64,000 nucleotides of DNA from Paraconexibacter algicola (GTDB lineage Bacteria > Actinomycetota > Thermoleophilia > Solirubrobacterales > Solirubrobacteraceae), in NCBI RefSeq assembly GCF_003044185.1, contig NZ_PYYB01000001.1, positions 1,692,977-1,756,976 of the forward strand, given 5' to 3'. The notes under the pieces are model-generated. The model was not told where the DNA came from and did not search any database. It was given only the letters and a program-made list of their open reading frames with translations. This document shows, piece by piece, positions 51,103 to 59,003 of this stretch (its first letter is position 1; each line of letters begins with the position of its first letter). Made by a program: the position numbers and the translations under genes.

Positions 51103-51672
51103 TCAGCGGGCCGCACCCCCGTCGGCGAACTCGCGCACGAGCGTCGCGCAGAACGCGGGCAGGTCGTCCGGGTTGCGGCTGGTCACGAGGCCGTCGGAGA
51201 CGTGGACCTCCTCGTCGACCCAGGTGCCGCCGGCGTTGCGCAGGTCGGTGGCGACCGACGGGAACGAGGTCAGCGTGCGGCCCGCGACGACGCCCGCGTC
51301 GATCAGCGTCCAGGGCGCGTGGCAGATCGCGGCGACGGGCCGGCCGTCGTCGAAGAACGCGCGGACGAACGCGACGGCGTCCTGGTCGGCGCGGAGGCTG
51401 TCGGGGTTCGCGACGCCACCGGGGAGGACGAGCGCGTCGAAGTCGGTGGCCTGCGCGTCGGCGACGGTGCGGTCGACCGTGAAGCGCTCGCTCGGGTCGA
51501 TGTCGCCGTCCATGGAGGTGATCTCGCCGTCGGACAGGGACACGAGGACGGGGGTGCCGCCGGCCTGCTCGACGGCGTGCCACGGGTCGACGAGCTCGAC
51601 GCGCTCGACGCCGTCGGCGGCGAGGAAGGCCACGGTGCGACCGGTGAGGGAGGGGGTCTGCGGAGTGCTCAT
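51103..51672 (-). CDS. DJ-1/PfpI family protein (protease/glyoxalase-like)
   Basis: 189 aa. DJ-1/PfpI fold with nucleophile-elbow cysteine Cys117 in AAICHAPWTL. A Glu lies near 23-26 (GVERVELVDPW), and LVLPGGVANPDSLR, TSFPSVATDLRNAG and VTSRNPDDLPAFC follow. Closest in pattern to PfpI/YhbO-type stress proteins with deglycase or glyoxalase activity. Single gene, no obvious operon partner. Confidence 0.85.
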   Translation of the reverse strand: MSTPQTPSLTGRTVAFLAADGVERVELVDPWHAVEQAGGTPVLVSLSDGEITSMDGDIDPSERFTVDRTVADAQATDFDALVLPGGVANPDSLRADQDAVAFVRAFFDDGRPVAAICHAPWTLIDAGVVAGRTLTSFPSVATDLRNAGGTWVDEEVHVSDGLVTSRNPDDLPAFCATLVREFADGGAAR

Positions 51673-51752
51673 GGCGTCGGGGTACCCGGGGTGCGCGGCG
51701 GGACACGGGGGCGCCTTGCACGAAAAACTACGGTTGTGCAGTATTTGCGCGC

Positions 51753-52052
51753 ATGGGCCTCATCCCGAACCCCGCCGGCGACCTGCTCAAGCGCGTCGAC
51801 ATCACGCTGGCCAACGTCGATCCGGTGCTCTCGCGCGTGGACGACACGCTCGGCCACGTCGACCAGACCCTGGACACGGTCCGCGACACGCTCGGCGAGG
51901 TGTCGGGCACGCTGAAGGACGCGACGACGACGCTCGGCGACGTGCGCGAGCTGCTCGTCCGGCTGGAGGGCGAGCTGGCGCTCCTGCACCAGGTCCCCGA
52001 CCTCGTCGCGAAGGTCGACGCGATCCACGCCGCGGTCGTCGTCAAAAGTTGA
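51753..52052 (+). CDS. Heptad-repeat amphipathic helix protein
   Basis: 99 aa. After 14 residues the sequence falls into consecutive heptads VDxTLxx (VDITLAN, VDPVLSR, VDDTLGH, VDQTLDT, VRDTLGE and so on), about nine in a row. Val and Leu sit at heptad positions 1 and 5, with charged residues elsewhere, making one long regular amphipathic helix with no Cys or Trp. Could coat lipid or polyester granules, or form a coiled coil. The upstream AT-rich patch (AAAAACTACGGTTGTGCAGT) is unusual here. Function inferred from pattern only. Confidence 0.75.
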   Translation: MGLIPNPAGDLLKRVDITLANVDPVLSRVDDTLGHVDQTLDTVRDTLGEVSGTLKDATTTLGDVRELLVRLEGELALLHQVPDLVAKVDAIHAAVVVKS

Positions 52053-52063
52053 CGCTGGCGTCA
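52050..52063. promoter_or_regulatory. Palindromic operator TGACGC-TG-GCGTCA of the BVMO gene
   Basis: Perfect 6-bp arms; the left arm overlaps the TGA stop (52050-52052) of the helix-protein gene. It lies ten bases before the TAGGCT -10 box at 52073-52078, and ATG 52086 follows that box by seven bases. Confidence 0.65.
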
Positions 52064-52085
52064 TCTTTGGCGTAGGCTGGGGCGC

Positions 52086-53588
52086 ATGAGCGATCCCCAG
52101 CTGCGCACGCCGCGCGTCGCGATCATCGGCGCCGGCATGTCGGGCATCGGCATGGGCTGCGACCTGCGCCGGGCCGGCATCGAGACCTTCCGCATCTTCG
52201 AGAAGTGGGACGGCGTCGGGGGCACCTGGCACGCCAACACCTACCCCGGCCTGCACTGCGACGTCCCCTCCCGCAACTACCAGTTCCGCTTCGCGCCGAA
52301 CCCGAACTGGTCGCGCGTGTTCTCCCCGGGTCCCGAGATCCGGGCCTACCTCGAGCGCGTCGTCGACGACTTCCAGCTGCGCGACCGCATCTCGCTGCGC
52401 ACCGAGGTCGACGAGGCGGTCTGGGACGAGGACCGTCACGTCTGGACGCTCACCACGAAGGCCGGCGAGGTCAGCGAGTGGGACTTCGTCATCACCGCCT
52501 GCGGCGGCCTCGTCGAGACCCGCACGCCGGACATCCCCGGCCTCGACGACTTCGAGGGCGCGCGCTTCCACTCCGCCGAGTGGGACCACTCCGTGCCGCT
52601 GGAGGGCAAGCGCGTCGCCGTCATCGGCACCGGCTCGACCGGCATGCAGATCACCAAGGGCCTCGCCGGGGTCGCCGGGCACTTCGAGCTGTACCAGCGC
52701 ACCCCCCAGTGGATCCTGCCGATCCCCAACCGCCGCTACACCCGGCTCACGAAGTGGGCGATGCGCCGCTTCGGCGACCAGCTCGAGCCGCTGTTCTTCG
52801 CCGGCCACCAGAAGCTCACCGAGGGGTCCTTCGGCGTCGCCGTCGTCCAGCCCGGCTGGCAGCGCCGCCTGCTGTCGTGGATGTGCCGCAAGCACCTGGA
52901 CTGGACGGTCCGCGACCCCGAGCTGCGGCGCCGCTTCACGCCCGACGACCTGCCGATGTGCAAGCGGCTGATCATCGGGACGGGCTTCTACCAGCTGTTC
53001 CGCCGGCCGGACGTCGAGCTCGTCGACGTCGGCATCGACCACATCGAGGCGCGCGGCATCGTCACCACCGACGGCGTCCTGCACGAGCAGGACGTGATCG
53101 TCACCGCGACCGGCTTCAACGCCCACCAGTTCGTGCGCCCGATGGAGCTCGTCGGCCTCGAGGGCCGGCGGCTGTCCGACGCGTGGGGCGAGCGGGAGCC
53201 CTACGGCTACCGCTCCGTCGCGATCCCCGGGTTCCCGAACGTCTTCATGCTCATCGGGCCGCACTCGCCGTTCGGCAACCAGTCGCTGTTCATCATCAGC
53301 GAGACCCAGCGCGCGTTCGCGATGGGGTGGATCGAGCGGTGGCGCCGCGGCGAGATCGCGTGGGCGACCCCGACCGACGAGGCCGCCGAGCGGTTCAACG
53401 CGGAGATGAAGCAGGCACTGCCGAACACGATCTGGACCAGCGGCTGCTCCTCCTGGTACATCGGCAAGGACGGCCTGCCGTCGGTGTGGCCGTGGCAGGC
53501 CTCCCATCACCGCGAGATCCTGCGCGAGCCCGAGCCCGCCGACTGGCTCGTCGAGCAGCCGCGCGAGCGCGAGCCCGCGCACGCGTAG
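52086..53588 (+). CDS. Baeyer-Villiger monooxygenase
   Basis: 500 aa. FAD Rossmann GAGMSG at 15-20, GGTWHANTYPGLHCDVPS, and the BVMO fingerprint FxGxxxHxxxW as FEGARFHSAEWDH (Phe156, Gly158, His162, Trp166). The NADPH site GTGSTGMQI is at 181-189. TATGFNAHQF and IGPHSPFGNQSLF complete the family pattern. Inserts oxygen into a ketone to give an ester or lactone. A palindrome and TAGGCT promoter directly upstream indicate regulated, leaderless expression. Substrate unknown. Confidence 0.93.
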   Translation: MSDPQLRTPRVAIIGAGMSGIGMGCDLRRAGIETFRIFEKWDGVGGTWHANTYPGLHCDVPSRNYQFRFAPNPNWSRVFSPGPEIRAYLERVVDDFQLRDRISLRTEVDEAVWDEDRHVWTLTTKAGEVSEWDFVITACGGLVETRTPDIPGLDDFEGARFHSAEWDHSVPLEGKRVAVIGTGSTGMQITKGLAGVAGHFELYQRTPQWILPIPNRRYTRLTKWAMRRFGDQLEPLFFAGHQKLTEGSFGVAVVQPGWQRRLLSWMCRKHLDWTVRDPELRRRFTPDDLPMCKRLIIGTGFYQLFRRPDVELVDVGIDHIEARGIVTTDGVLHEQDVIVTATGFNAHQFVRPMELVGLEGRRLSDAWGEREPYGYRSVAIPGFPNVFMLIGPHSPFGNQSLFIISETQRAFAMGWIERWRRGEIAWATPTDEAAERFNAEMKQALPNTIWTSGCSSWYIGKDGLPSVWPWQASHHREILREPEPADWLVEQPREREPAHA

Positions 53589-53623
53589 CCGTCCCGTCCG
53601 GATGGACGCACGCGGCGAACTGC

Positions 53624-53629
53624 TACGGT
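53624..53629 (+). promoter_or_regulatory. -10 box of the micro-ORF/glycosyltransferase transcript
   Basis: TACGGT six bases before GTG 53636. It lies inside GCTACGGTCGTCGCGTG, nearly the same as the promoter at 17586 (CCTACGGTCGTCCCGTG). Confidence 0.55.
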
Positions 53630-53635
53630 CGTCGC

Positions 53636-53656
53636 GTGCAGTCCGCCTTCCTCTAG
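53636..53656 (+). CDS. Leaderless six-codon micro-ORF (MQSAFL) upstream of the glycosyltransferase
   Basis: GTG CAG TCC GCC TTC CTC TAG, placed exactly where a leaderless start would fall after the TACGGT box. Ninety-nine bases follow before the glycosyltransferase ATG, which has its own ribosome site GAAAGGA. It could be a leader peptide coupling translation of the micro-ORF to the downstream gene, or simply a transcript start. No amino-acid bias pointing to classical attenuation is visible. Confidence 0.4.
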   Translation: MQSAFL

Positions 53657-53755
53657 GTCCCCGGTCGTCCGCCGCACCGGCACCCGTCGCGCGCGCCTCC
53701 CGGGCCGCGCCGGGTCGACGTACCGCCCGCTGCTCCGCAGTCGAAAGGACCTTCC

Positions 53756-54904
53756 ATGCACCTCGTCATGGCCGGCGTCACCGCGCCCAGCCACGTCTAC
53801 CCGAGCCTCGCGCTGATCCGCGAGCTCGTCTCCCGCGGACACGACGTCCGCTACGCCGTCGGCGACCGCCTCGCCGACCTCGTCGCCCCGACCGGGGCGA
53901 CCGTCTCCCCCTACCGCTCCGTGCTGCCGACCACCGACGAGGCGTGGTCCGGCGACCCGGGCGAGGCGATGCAGCTGTTCCTCGACGAGGCCCGCGCCGG
54001 CTTCGACGCGCTCGTGGACGGCCCCGCCCCGGACGCCGTGCTCTACGACATCGGCGGGCTCGGGGCGCGGATCGCCGCGCACCGCTGGGGCGTGCCCGCG
54101 ATCCAGCTGTCCCCCGCGATGGTCGCCTGGGACGGCTACCGCGAGGAGACGGCCGAGTTCACCGCGCAGCTGAAGGCGTCGGCGAGCGGGGCCCGCTACT
54201 TCGCGTCGCTCGGCGCGTGGCTGCACGAACACGGCGTGACGCTCGACGTCGACGACTACCTCGGGCTGCCGCCCGCGTGCGTGGCGCTGCTGCCGCGGGT
54301 GCTGCAGCCGCACGCCGACCGGGTCGGCCCGCACGTGGTGTTCGCCGGACCATGTGTCGACGAGGGTCGCCGCACGGGGTTCGTGCCGCCGGCCGGTGAC
54401 CGGCCGCTGGCGTACGTGGCGCTCGGCACCTCCTACACGGACCGGCCGGACCTCTACCGCGCCGCGGTCGACGGGCTCGCCGACGCCTACCGCGTGGTCC
54501 TCGCCACCGGCAAGGTCGACCCGGCGACGCTCGGCCCGCTGCCCGACGGGGTGGTCGCGGCGCGTGCGCAGCCGCAGCTCGACGTGCTCGACCACGCGGC
54601 CGTGTTCGTCACGCACGCGGGCATGGGCTCGGCCTCGGAGGCGCTCTGGGCGGGCGTGCCGACCGTCGCGCTGCCCCAGGCCGTCGACCAGTTCACCAAC
54701 GCCGAGCAGCTGGCCTGCGCCGGGGCGGGCGTCGTCCTCGCCGAGGACGCGGTCACCCCGGCGGGGGTGCGGGCGGCGGTCGACGCGGCCGTCGCGCTCG
54801 CCCCGCGGGCCCGGACGCTGCGCGAGCAGGTGCGCTCCGCGGGCGGGGTCGTCGCCTGCGCGGACGCGGTCGAGCGGCTCGTCGGCGCCGGGCTCGGCGC
54901 CTGA
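53756..54904 (+). CDS. GT1/MGT-type glycosyltransferase
   Basis: 382 aa from ATG 53756. The N-terminal fold starts MHLVMAGVTAPSHVYPSLAL. The C-terminal nucleotide-sugar site reads FVTHAGMGSASEALWAGVPT followed by LPQAVDQFTNAEQLACAGAG, typical of macrolide/flavonoid glycosyltransferases. It transfers a sugar from UDP or a related donor to a small hydrophobic acceptor. Preceded by a long leader containing the micro-ORF, so expression may be controlled after transcription starts. Acceptor unknown. Confidence 0.9.
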   Translation: MHLVMAGVTAPSHVYPSLALIRELVSRGHDVRYAVGDRLADLVAPTGATVSPYRSVLPTTDEAWSGDPGEAMQLFLDEARAGFDALVDGPAPDAVLYDIGGLGARIAAHRWGVPAIQLSPAMVAWDGYREETAEFTAQLKASASGARYFASLGAWLHEHGVTLDVDDYLGLPPACVALLPRVLQPHADRVGPHVVFAGPCVDEGRRTGFVPPAGDRPLAYVALGTSYTDRPDLYRAAVDGLADAYRVVLATGKVDPATLGPLPDGVVAARAQPQLDVLDHAAVFVTHAGMGSASEALWAGVPTVALPQAVDQFTNAEQLACAGAGVVLAEDAVTPAGVRAAVDAAVALAPRARTLREQVRSAGGVVACADAVERLVGAGLGA

Positions 54905-54912
54905 CCCTGGCG

Positions 54913-54956
54913 GGCCGGGGAGGTGGGCGTTACCCGCAGCTCACCTTCCCCGGGCC
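54913..54956 (+). terminator. Imperfect hairpin after the glycosyltransferase gene
   Basis: GGCCGGGGAGGTG pairs with CACCTTCCCCGGGCC with small bulges, around a GGGCGttaccCGC inner stem. No T-run. Confidence 0.4.
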
Positions 54957-55046
54957 GGGCCGTGACCGTCGGTGCGGGACAACATGGGGGCGACGACCAC
55001 CCGTCGCCCGGGATCCCCTCCCGGCTTCCCCGACCGACGGAGCACC

Positions 55047-55499
55047 ATGTCCCCTCGCAGCACCGCCGCCCTGGCCGCCCTGACCGCCGTCCTCGCCACG
55101 CCCGCCCTCGCGCTGGCCGGTGCAGGCGACCGTGACCACGACCGCATGCCCGACCGCTGGGAGCGCAGCCACCAGCTGTCCACGCGCAGCGACGACAGCG
55201 CCCGCGACACCGACCGCGACGGCCTGAGCAACCGCGGCGAGTACCTCTCGGGGACCGACCCGCGCGACCGCGACAGCGACGACGACGGCGTGCGCGACGC
55301 CCGCGAGGACCGCGACCGCGACGGGGTCTCCAACGCGCGCGAGATGCGCGACGGCACGAGCCCCTGCGACCGCGACAGCGACGACGACGGCGTGCGCGAC
55401 GACCGCGACCACGGCGACGACGACCGCGGCGGCGACGGCACGCAGGACCGCGGCGACGACGACCGCAGCGACGACGACCGCGACCGCAGCGACGACTGA
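55047..55499 (+). CDS. Secreted thrombospondin type-3 (calcium-binding) repeat protein
   Basis: 150 aa from ATG 55047; an earlier in-frame ATG at 54972 is unlikely. Signal peptide at 1-25 (STAALAALTAVLATPALALAG). The rest is Asp/Arg-rich with TSP3-type DxDxDG calcium loops: DTDRDGLSNRGEYLSGTDPR, DRDSDDDGVRDARED, DRDGVSNAREM, CDRDSDDDGVRD. The extreme tail is low-complexity DDRD/RSDD. Likely calcium-binding surface or secreted protein. A 22-bp tandem duplication spans the stop codon. Confidence 0.75.
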   Translation: MSPRSTAALAALTAVLATPALALAGAGDRDHDRMPDRWERSHQLSTRSDDSARDTDRDGLSNRGEYLSGTDPRDRDSDDDGVRDAREDRDRDGVSNAREMRDGTSPCDRDSDDDGVRDDRDHGDDDRGGDGTQDRGDDDRSDDDRDRSDD

Positions 55500-55522
55500 C
55501 CGCGACCGCAGCGACGACTGAC
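55479..55522. repeat. 22-bp tandem duplication across the TSP3 gene stop
   Basis: The unit from CGCGACCGCAGC to GACTGAC occurs exactly at 55479-55500 and 55501-55522. The first copy contains the used TGA; the second lies in the untranslated tail. Confidence 0.85.
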
Positions 55523-55573
55523 CCGCCGCTGCGGCACCGCTGACACCGGCGAGCCCGCCCGCCGGGCCCGCTC

Positions 55574-55601
55574 GCGCCCCACTCCACGCGGGGTGGGGCG
55601 C
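55574..55601. terminator. Bidirectional terminator between convergent TSP3 and korB genes
   Basis: GCGCCCCAC (55574-55582) and GTGGGGCGC (55593-55601) are perfect 9-bp arms with a 10-base loop. Confidence 0.65.
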
Positions 55602-55609
55602 GGTGTCGG

Positions 55610-56617
55610 TCAGGCGACCGTCCAGGTGTCGCCGGCGTGGAGGAGCCCGTGGAGGTCCTCCGCGCTCGGCGCCGCCGGCGGCGGCACGTCGGCCTGGTAG
55701 ACCGGGCGGGAGACGTCGCGGAACACGCCGATCGGGGTCGGCCCGTCGGGGTGCGACGACAGCCGCGAGAGCGCGAACGCGAGCGCCGGGTTCTCCCGAC
55801 GCGCGTCGTGCACGACGATCCGCGACTCGTCCGCGTCGGCGAGCGCCACGACCTCGAGGTCGCCGTCCGCGCCGTGGACGACCGCGCGGCGCGCGTCGTC
55901 CGGACCCCACACGACGGGCTCCCCGTCGACGAGGCGGATCTGGTTCAGCGCCGCGTGGTCCTTGTCGGTCAGCGCGGTGAACGCCCCGTCGTTGAACACC
56001 GGGCAGTTCTGGTAGATCTCGACGAGCGCGGTGCCCGGGTGGGCGGCCGCGGCCCGCAGGACCTCCGGCATGTGCTTCTTGTCCTTGTCGATGGTGCGGG
56101 CGACGAACGTGGCGTCGGCGCCGAGCGCGAGCGACACCGGGTTGAACGGCGCGTCGCTGGAGCCGAACGGCGTCGACTTCGTGACCTTGCCGCGCTCGGA
56201 GGTCGGCGACACCTGGCCCTTCGTCAGCCCGTAGATCTGGTTGTTGAACAGCAGGATCTTCACCGGCACGTTGCGGCGCATCGCGTGGATGAGGTGGTTG
56301 CCGCCGATCGACAGCGCGTCGCCGTCCCCGGTGACGACCCAGATCGAGAGGTCGTCGCGCGCGGTCGCCAGGCCGGTGGCGAGCGCGGGACCGCGGCCGT
56401 GGATGCCGTGCATCCCGTACGTGTCCATGTAGTAGGAGAAGCGCCCGGCGCAGCCGATGCCGGACACGAACACGACGTTCTCCGGCGGGATGCCGAGCTC
56501 GGGCATGAAGCCCTGGACCGCCGCGAGGATCGCGTAGTCCCCGCAGCCCGGGCACCAGCGCGTCTCCGCGTCGGACTGGAAGTCCGCCTTCGTGAACGGG
56601 GTCTCGATCGTGCTCAT
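55610..56617 (-). CDS. korB: 2-oxoglutarate:ferredoxin oxidoreductase beta subunit
   Basis: 335 aa from ATG 56617 (ATGA overlap with korA stop). Thiamine-diphosphate site GDGDALSIGGNHLIHAMRRN followed by NNQIYGLTKGQ. Cysteines of the iron-sulphur cluster: WCPGCGDY near 21-27 and IGCAGR near 54. With KorA it oxidatively decarboxylates 2-oxoglutarate (or another 2-oxoacid) to the CoA thioester with ferredoxin as acceptor. The C-terminal tail is longer than minimal KorB. Confidence 0.94.
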   Translation of the reverse strand: MSTIETPFTKADFQSDAETRWCPGCGDYAILAAVQGFMPELGIPPENVVFVSGIGCAGRFSYYMDTYGMHGIHGRGPALATGLATARDDLSIWVVTGDGDALSIGGNHLIHAMRRNVPVKILLFNNQIYGLTKGQVSPTSERGKVTKSTPFGSSDAPFNPVSLALGADATFVARTIDKDKKHMPEVLRAAAAHPGTALVEIYQNCPVFNDGAFTALTDKDHAALNQIRLVDGEPVVWGPDDARRAVVHGADGDLEVVALADADESRIVVHDARRENPALAFALSRLSSHPDGPTPIGVFRDVSRPVYQADVPPPAAPSAEDLHGLLHAGDTWTVA

Positions 56618-58470
56618 GACTGACGCTCCAGGATGGCCTGCTCGATCTCGGGCGCGAAGAGCGGCCGGCCCTCCACCCTGCTGTAGGACTCGATGTCGAC
56701 GAGGTAGCGGGCGCGCAGCACCATCGCCAGCTGCCCGCAGTTCATCTCCGGCAGCAGCACGCGGTCGTAGGACCGCAGCACGTCGCCGAGGTTCGCGGGC
56801 AGCGGGTTGAGGTTGTGCAGGTGCGCGGTGGCGACCTTCGCGCCGGACTCGCGCGCGCGGCGGGCGCCCGCCCGGATCGCGCCACGGCTGGACCCCCAGC
56901 CCAGCACGAGCAGCGTCGCGTCCTCGTCGCCGTCGACGACGACGTCGGGGACCTCGATCCCGGCGACCTTCGCGGCACGCACCTCGGTCATGCGCGCGTG
57001 GTTGGGGCCCTCGTAGCTGATCGCGCCGGTCAGCTCCGCCTTCTCCAGTCCGCCGATGCGGTGCTGCAGCCCGGGGGTGCCGGGGATCGCCCACTGGCGC
57101 GCGAGGTCGTCGTCGCGCGAGTAGGGGAGGAACACGTCGTCGTCGGACGGCGCGCTGGTCCGGAACCGCGGGTCGATCGCGGGGAGCGCGTCGGGCTCCG
57201 GGATCCGCCACGGCTCCGAGGAGTTCGCGAGGAACAGGTCGGTCAGCAGGATCACCGGGGTGCGGTAGCGGACCGCGATGCGGCAGGCCTCGTAGGCGGC
57301 CTCGAAGCACTGCCCCGGCGTCGACGCGGCGACGACCGGCATCGGCGACTCGCCGTGCCGGCCGTAGAGCGCCTGCAGCAGGTCGCCCTGCTCCGTCTTC
57401 GTCGGCAGGCCCGTGGAGGGGCCGGCGCGCTGCACGTCGATGATGACCATCGGCAGCTCGAGCATCACGGCCAGGCCGATCGTCTCGGTCTTCAGGTCCA
57501 TGCCGGGGCCGGAGGTCGAGGTGACGCCGAGCCGGCCGCCGAACGAGGCGCCCAGCGCGATCGACGCGGCGGCGATCTCGTCCTCCGCCTGGACGGTGCG
57601 CACCCCGAGCTTCGCGTGGCGCGACAGCTCGTGCAGCAGCTCCGAGGCGGGCGTGATCGGGTACGCGCCGAGCACGAGCGGCAGGCCGCTGCGCGAGCTC
57701 GCCGCGATCAGGCCGAGCGCAGTCGTGGTCGTGCCGTTGACGTTGCGGTAGGTGCCGGCGGGCACGTCGGTGGCGGCGGGAACGGAGATCTGGACGTCGA
57801 TCAGCTCGCTCGTCTCGCCGAAGCTCCAGCCCGCCTTGAGCGCCGCGACGTTCGCGGCGGCGATGTGCGGCTTCTTCGCGAACTTCTGCGCGATCCACGC
57901 CTCGGTGACGTCGAGCGGCCGGTCGTACAGCCACGAGATCAGTCCGAGCGCGAAGACGTTGCGGGACTTCTGCGCGTCGCGGGTGCCGACGCCCTCGAGC
58001 CCCTCGACCGCGGCCTGCGTGAGCGTCGTCATCGGGACGCGCTTGACGCTGTAGGAGTCGAGCTCGCCGGTCTCCAGCGGGTTCTCCTCGTAGCCGGCCT
58101 TCTGGATCGCCCGGACGGTGAACGCGTCCTCGTTGAGGATGATCGTGGTCCCGCGGTCCATCAGCGCGATGTTCGCCTTGAGCGCCGCGGGGTTCATCGC
58201 GACGAGCACGTTGGGCTTGTCGCCCGGCGTGAGGATGTCGCGCGCGGCGAAGTGGATCTGGAAGGCGCTGACGCCGCCGATCGTGCCGGCGGGCGCGCGG
58301 ATCTCGGCGGGGAAGTCGGGGAGGGTGGCGAGGTCGTTGCCGAGGGCGGCGGTCGCGGCGGTGAACCGGTCGCCGGCAAGCTGCATGCCGTCACCGGAGT
58401 CGCCAGCGAACCGCACGACGACGCGCTCCTGGACCTCCGTTCTCTTCGGAGGGCCTTCGACGGTGCTCAT
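56614..58470 (-). CDS. korA: 2-oxoglutarate:ferredoxin oxidoreductase alpha (gamma-alpha fused) subunit
   Basis: 618 aa from ATG 58470. The gamma-type domain at about 15-190 (VVVRFAGDSGDGMQLAGDRF) is fused to the pyrimidine-binding alpha domain at about 210-600. The latter shows GAYPITPASELLHELSRHA, VQAEDEIAAASIALGASFGG and TSTSGPGMDLKTETIGLAV. This actinobacterial/mycobacterial KorA layout needs no separate gamma gene. TAACGT at 58563-58558 and a G/C palindrome about 55 bp further upstream form its promoter region. Confidence 0.94.
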   Translation of the reverse strand: MSTVEGPPKRTEVQERVVVRFAGDSGDGMQLAGDRFTAATAALGNDLATLPDFPAEIRAPAGTIGGVSAFQIHFAARDILTPGDKPNVLVAMNPAALKANIALMDRGTTIILNEDAFTVRAIQKAGYEENPLETGELDSYSVKRVPMTTLTQAAVEGLEGVGTRDAQKSRNVFALGLISWLYDRPLDVTEAWIAQKFAKKPHIAAANVAALKAGWSFGETSELIDVQISVPAATDVPAGTYRNVNGTTTTALGLIAASSRSGLPLVLGAYPITPASELLHELSRHAKLGVRTVQAEDEIAAASIALGASFGGRLGVTSTSGPGMDLKTETIGLAVMLELPMVIIDVQRAGPSTGLPTKTEQGDLLQALYGRHGESPMPVVAASTPGQCFEAAYEACRIAVRYRTPVILLTDLFLANSSEPWRIPEPDALPAIDPRFRTSAPSDDDVFLPYSRDDDLARQWAIPGTPGLQHRIGGLEKAELTGAISYEGPNHARMTEVRAAKVAGIEVPDVVVDGDEDATLLVLGWGSSRGAIRAGARRARESGAKVATAHLHNLNPLPANLGDVLRSYDRVLLPEMNCGQLAMVLRARYLVDIESYSRVEGRPLFAPEIEQAILERQS

Positions 58471-58557
58471 GGCGTTGCGGTCCGTTCGTCTCGCTGTCGG
58501 GGATCGACGGCGGCGCGGAGGACGGTGGAACGAGCCCCCTCGCTGCCCGTGGATCGC

Positions 58558-58563
58558 ACGTTA
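58558..58563 (-). promoter_or_regulatory. -10 box of korAB
   Basis: TAACGT on the minus strand places transcription near 58550, giving korA a leader of about 80 bases. Confidence 0.45.
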
Positions 58564-58590
58564 CACCGGGCGCGGGTCGGTCACGGGGTC

Positions 58591-58613
58591 ATCTTCCTCC
58601 CCCATCGGGGGGA
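58591..58613. promoter_or_regulatory. G/C-palindrome element in the korAB promoter
   Basis: ATCTTCCTCCCCCATCGGGG followed by GGA, the fifth instance of the TTC-N-CCCCC-N-GGGGG element. Centre about 55 bp from the korA transcription start inferred from TAACGT. It is also about 65 bp upstream of the plus-strand gene at 58670. Confidence 0.5.
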
Positions 58614-58669
58614 CGCCGGGATACGGGCGTCCCGGCTGGGCGCGCGGCCGCGTCTGCCACACTCGACCG

Positions 58670-58978
58670 GTGGCGCTGCACCGCGACGTCGATCCCGCGA
58701 AGGGCGATGGGCCGGACCGGTCCGCGGCCGTCGGCGGACCGCACGAGGTGCGTCGCGACCGGCGGACCGGGACGCTCGGCGACGGCACCCTGGCGTGTCC
58801 GGACTGCGACTTCCCGACCCACCCGACCGCGCCGCGCATGCGTCCCGACGAGGAGCTGTGGTGCTCCTACTGCGGCAGGCGCGGACCGGTGCGCGACTTC
58901 CTGACGCTGAGCGACGAGCCGCGTCCCGCGCGGGTGACCGTGCTCGTGCGCGTGCCGCCGCTGCGGCCGCGCGCCTGA
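58670..58978 (+). CDS. Small zinc-ribbon protein
   Basis: 102 aa from GTG 58670; a CACACT box lies six bases upstream. Two CxxC pairs, LACPDCDFP near 47 and WCSYCGRRG near 69, should bind one zinc. A charged N-terminus (HRDVDPAKGDGPDRS) and a short RVTVLVRVPPLRPRA tail complete it. Function unknown. Confidence 0.6.
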   Translation: MALHRDVDPAKGDGPDRSAAVGGPHEVRRDRRTGTLGDGTLACPDCDFPTHPTAPRMRPDEELWCSYCGRRGPVRDFLTLSDEPRPARVTVLVRVPPLRPRA

Positions 58979-59003
58979 CCGCGGCGGCGCGCCCGCGCGT
59001 GTC

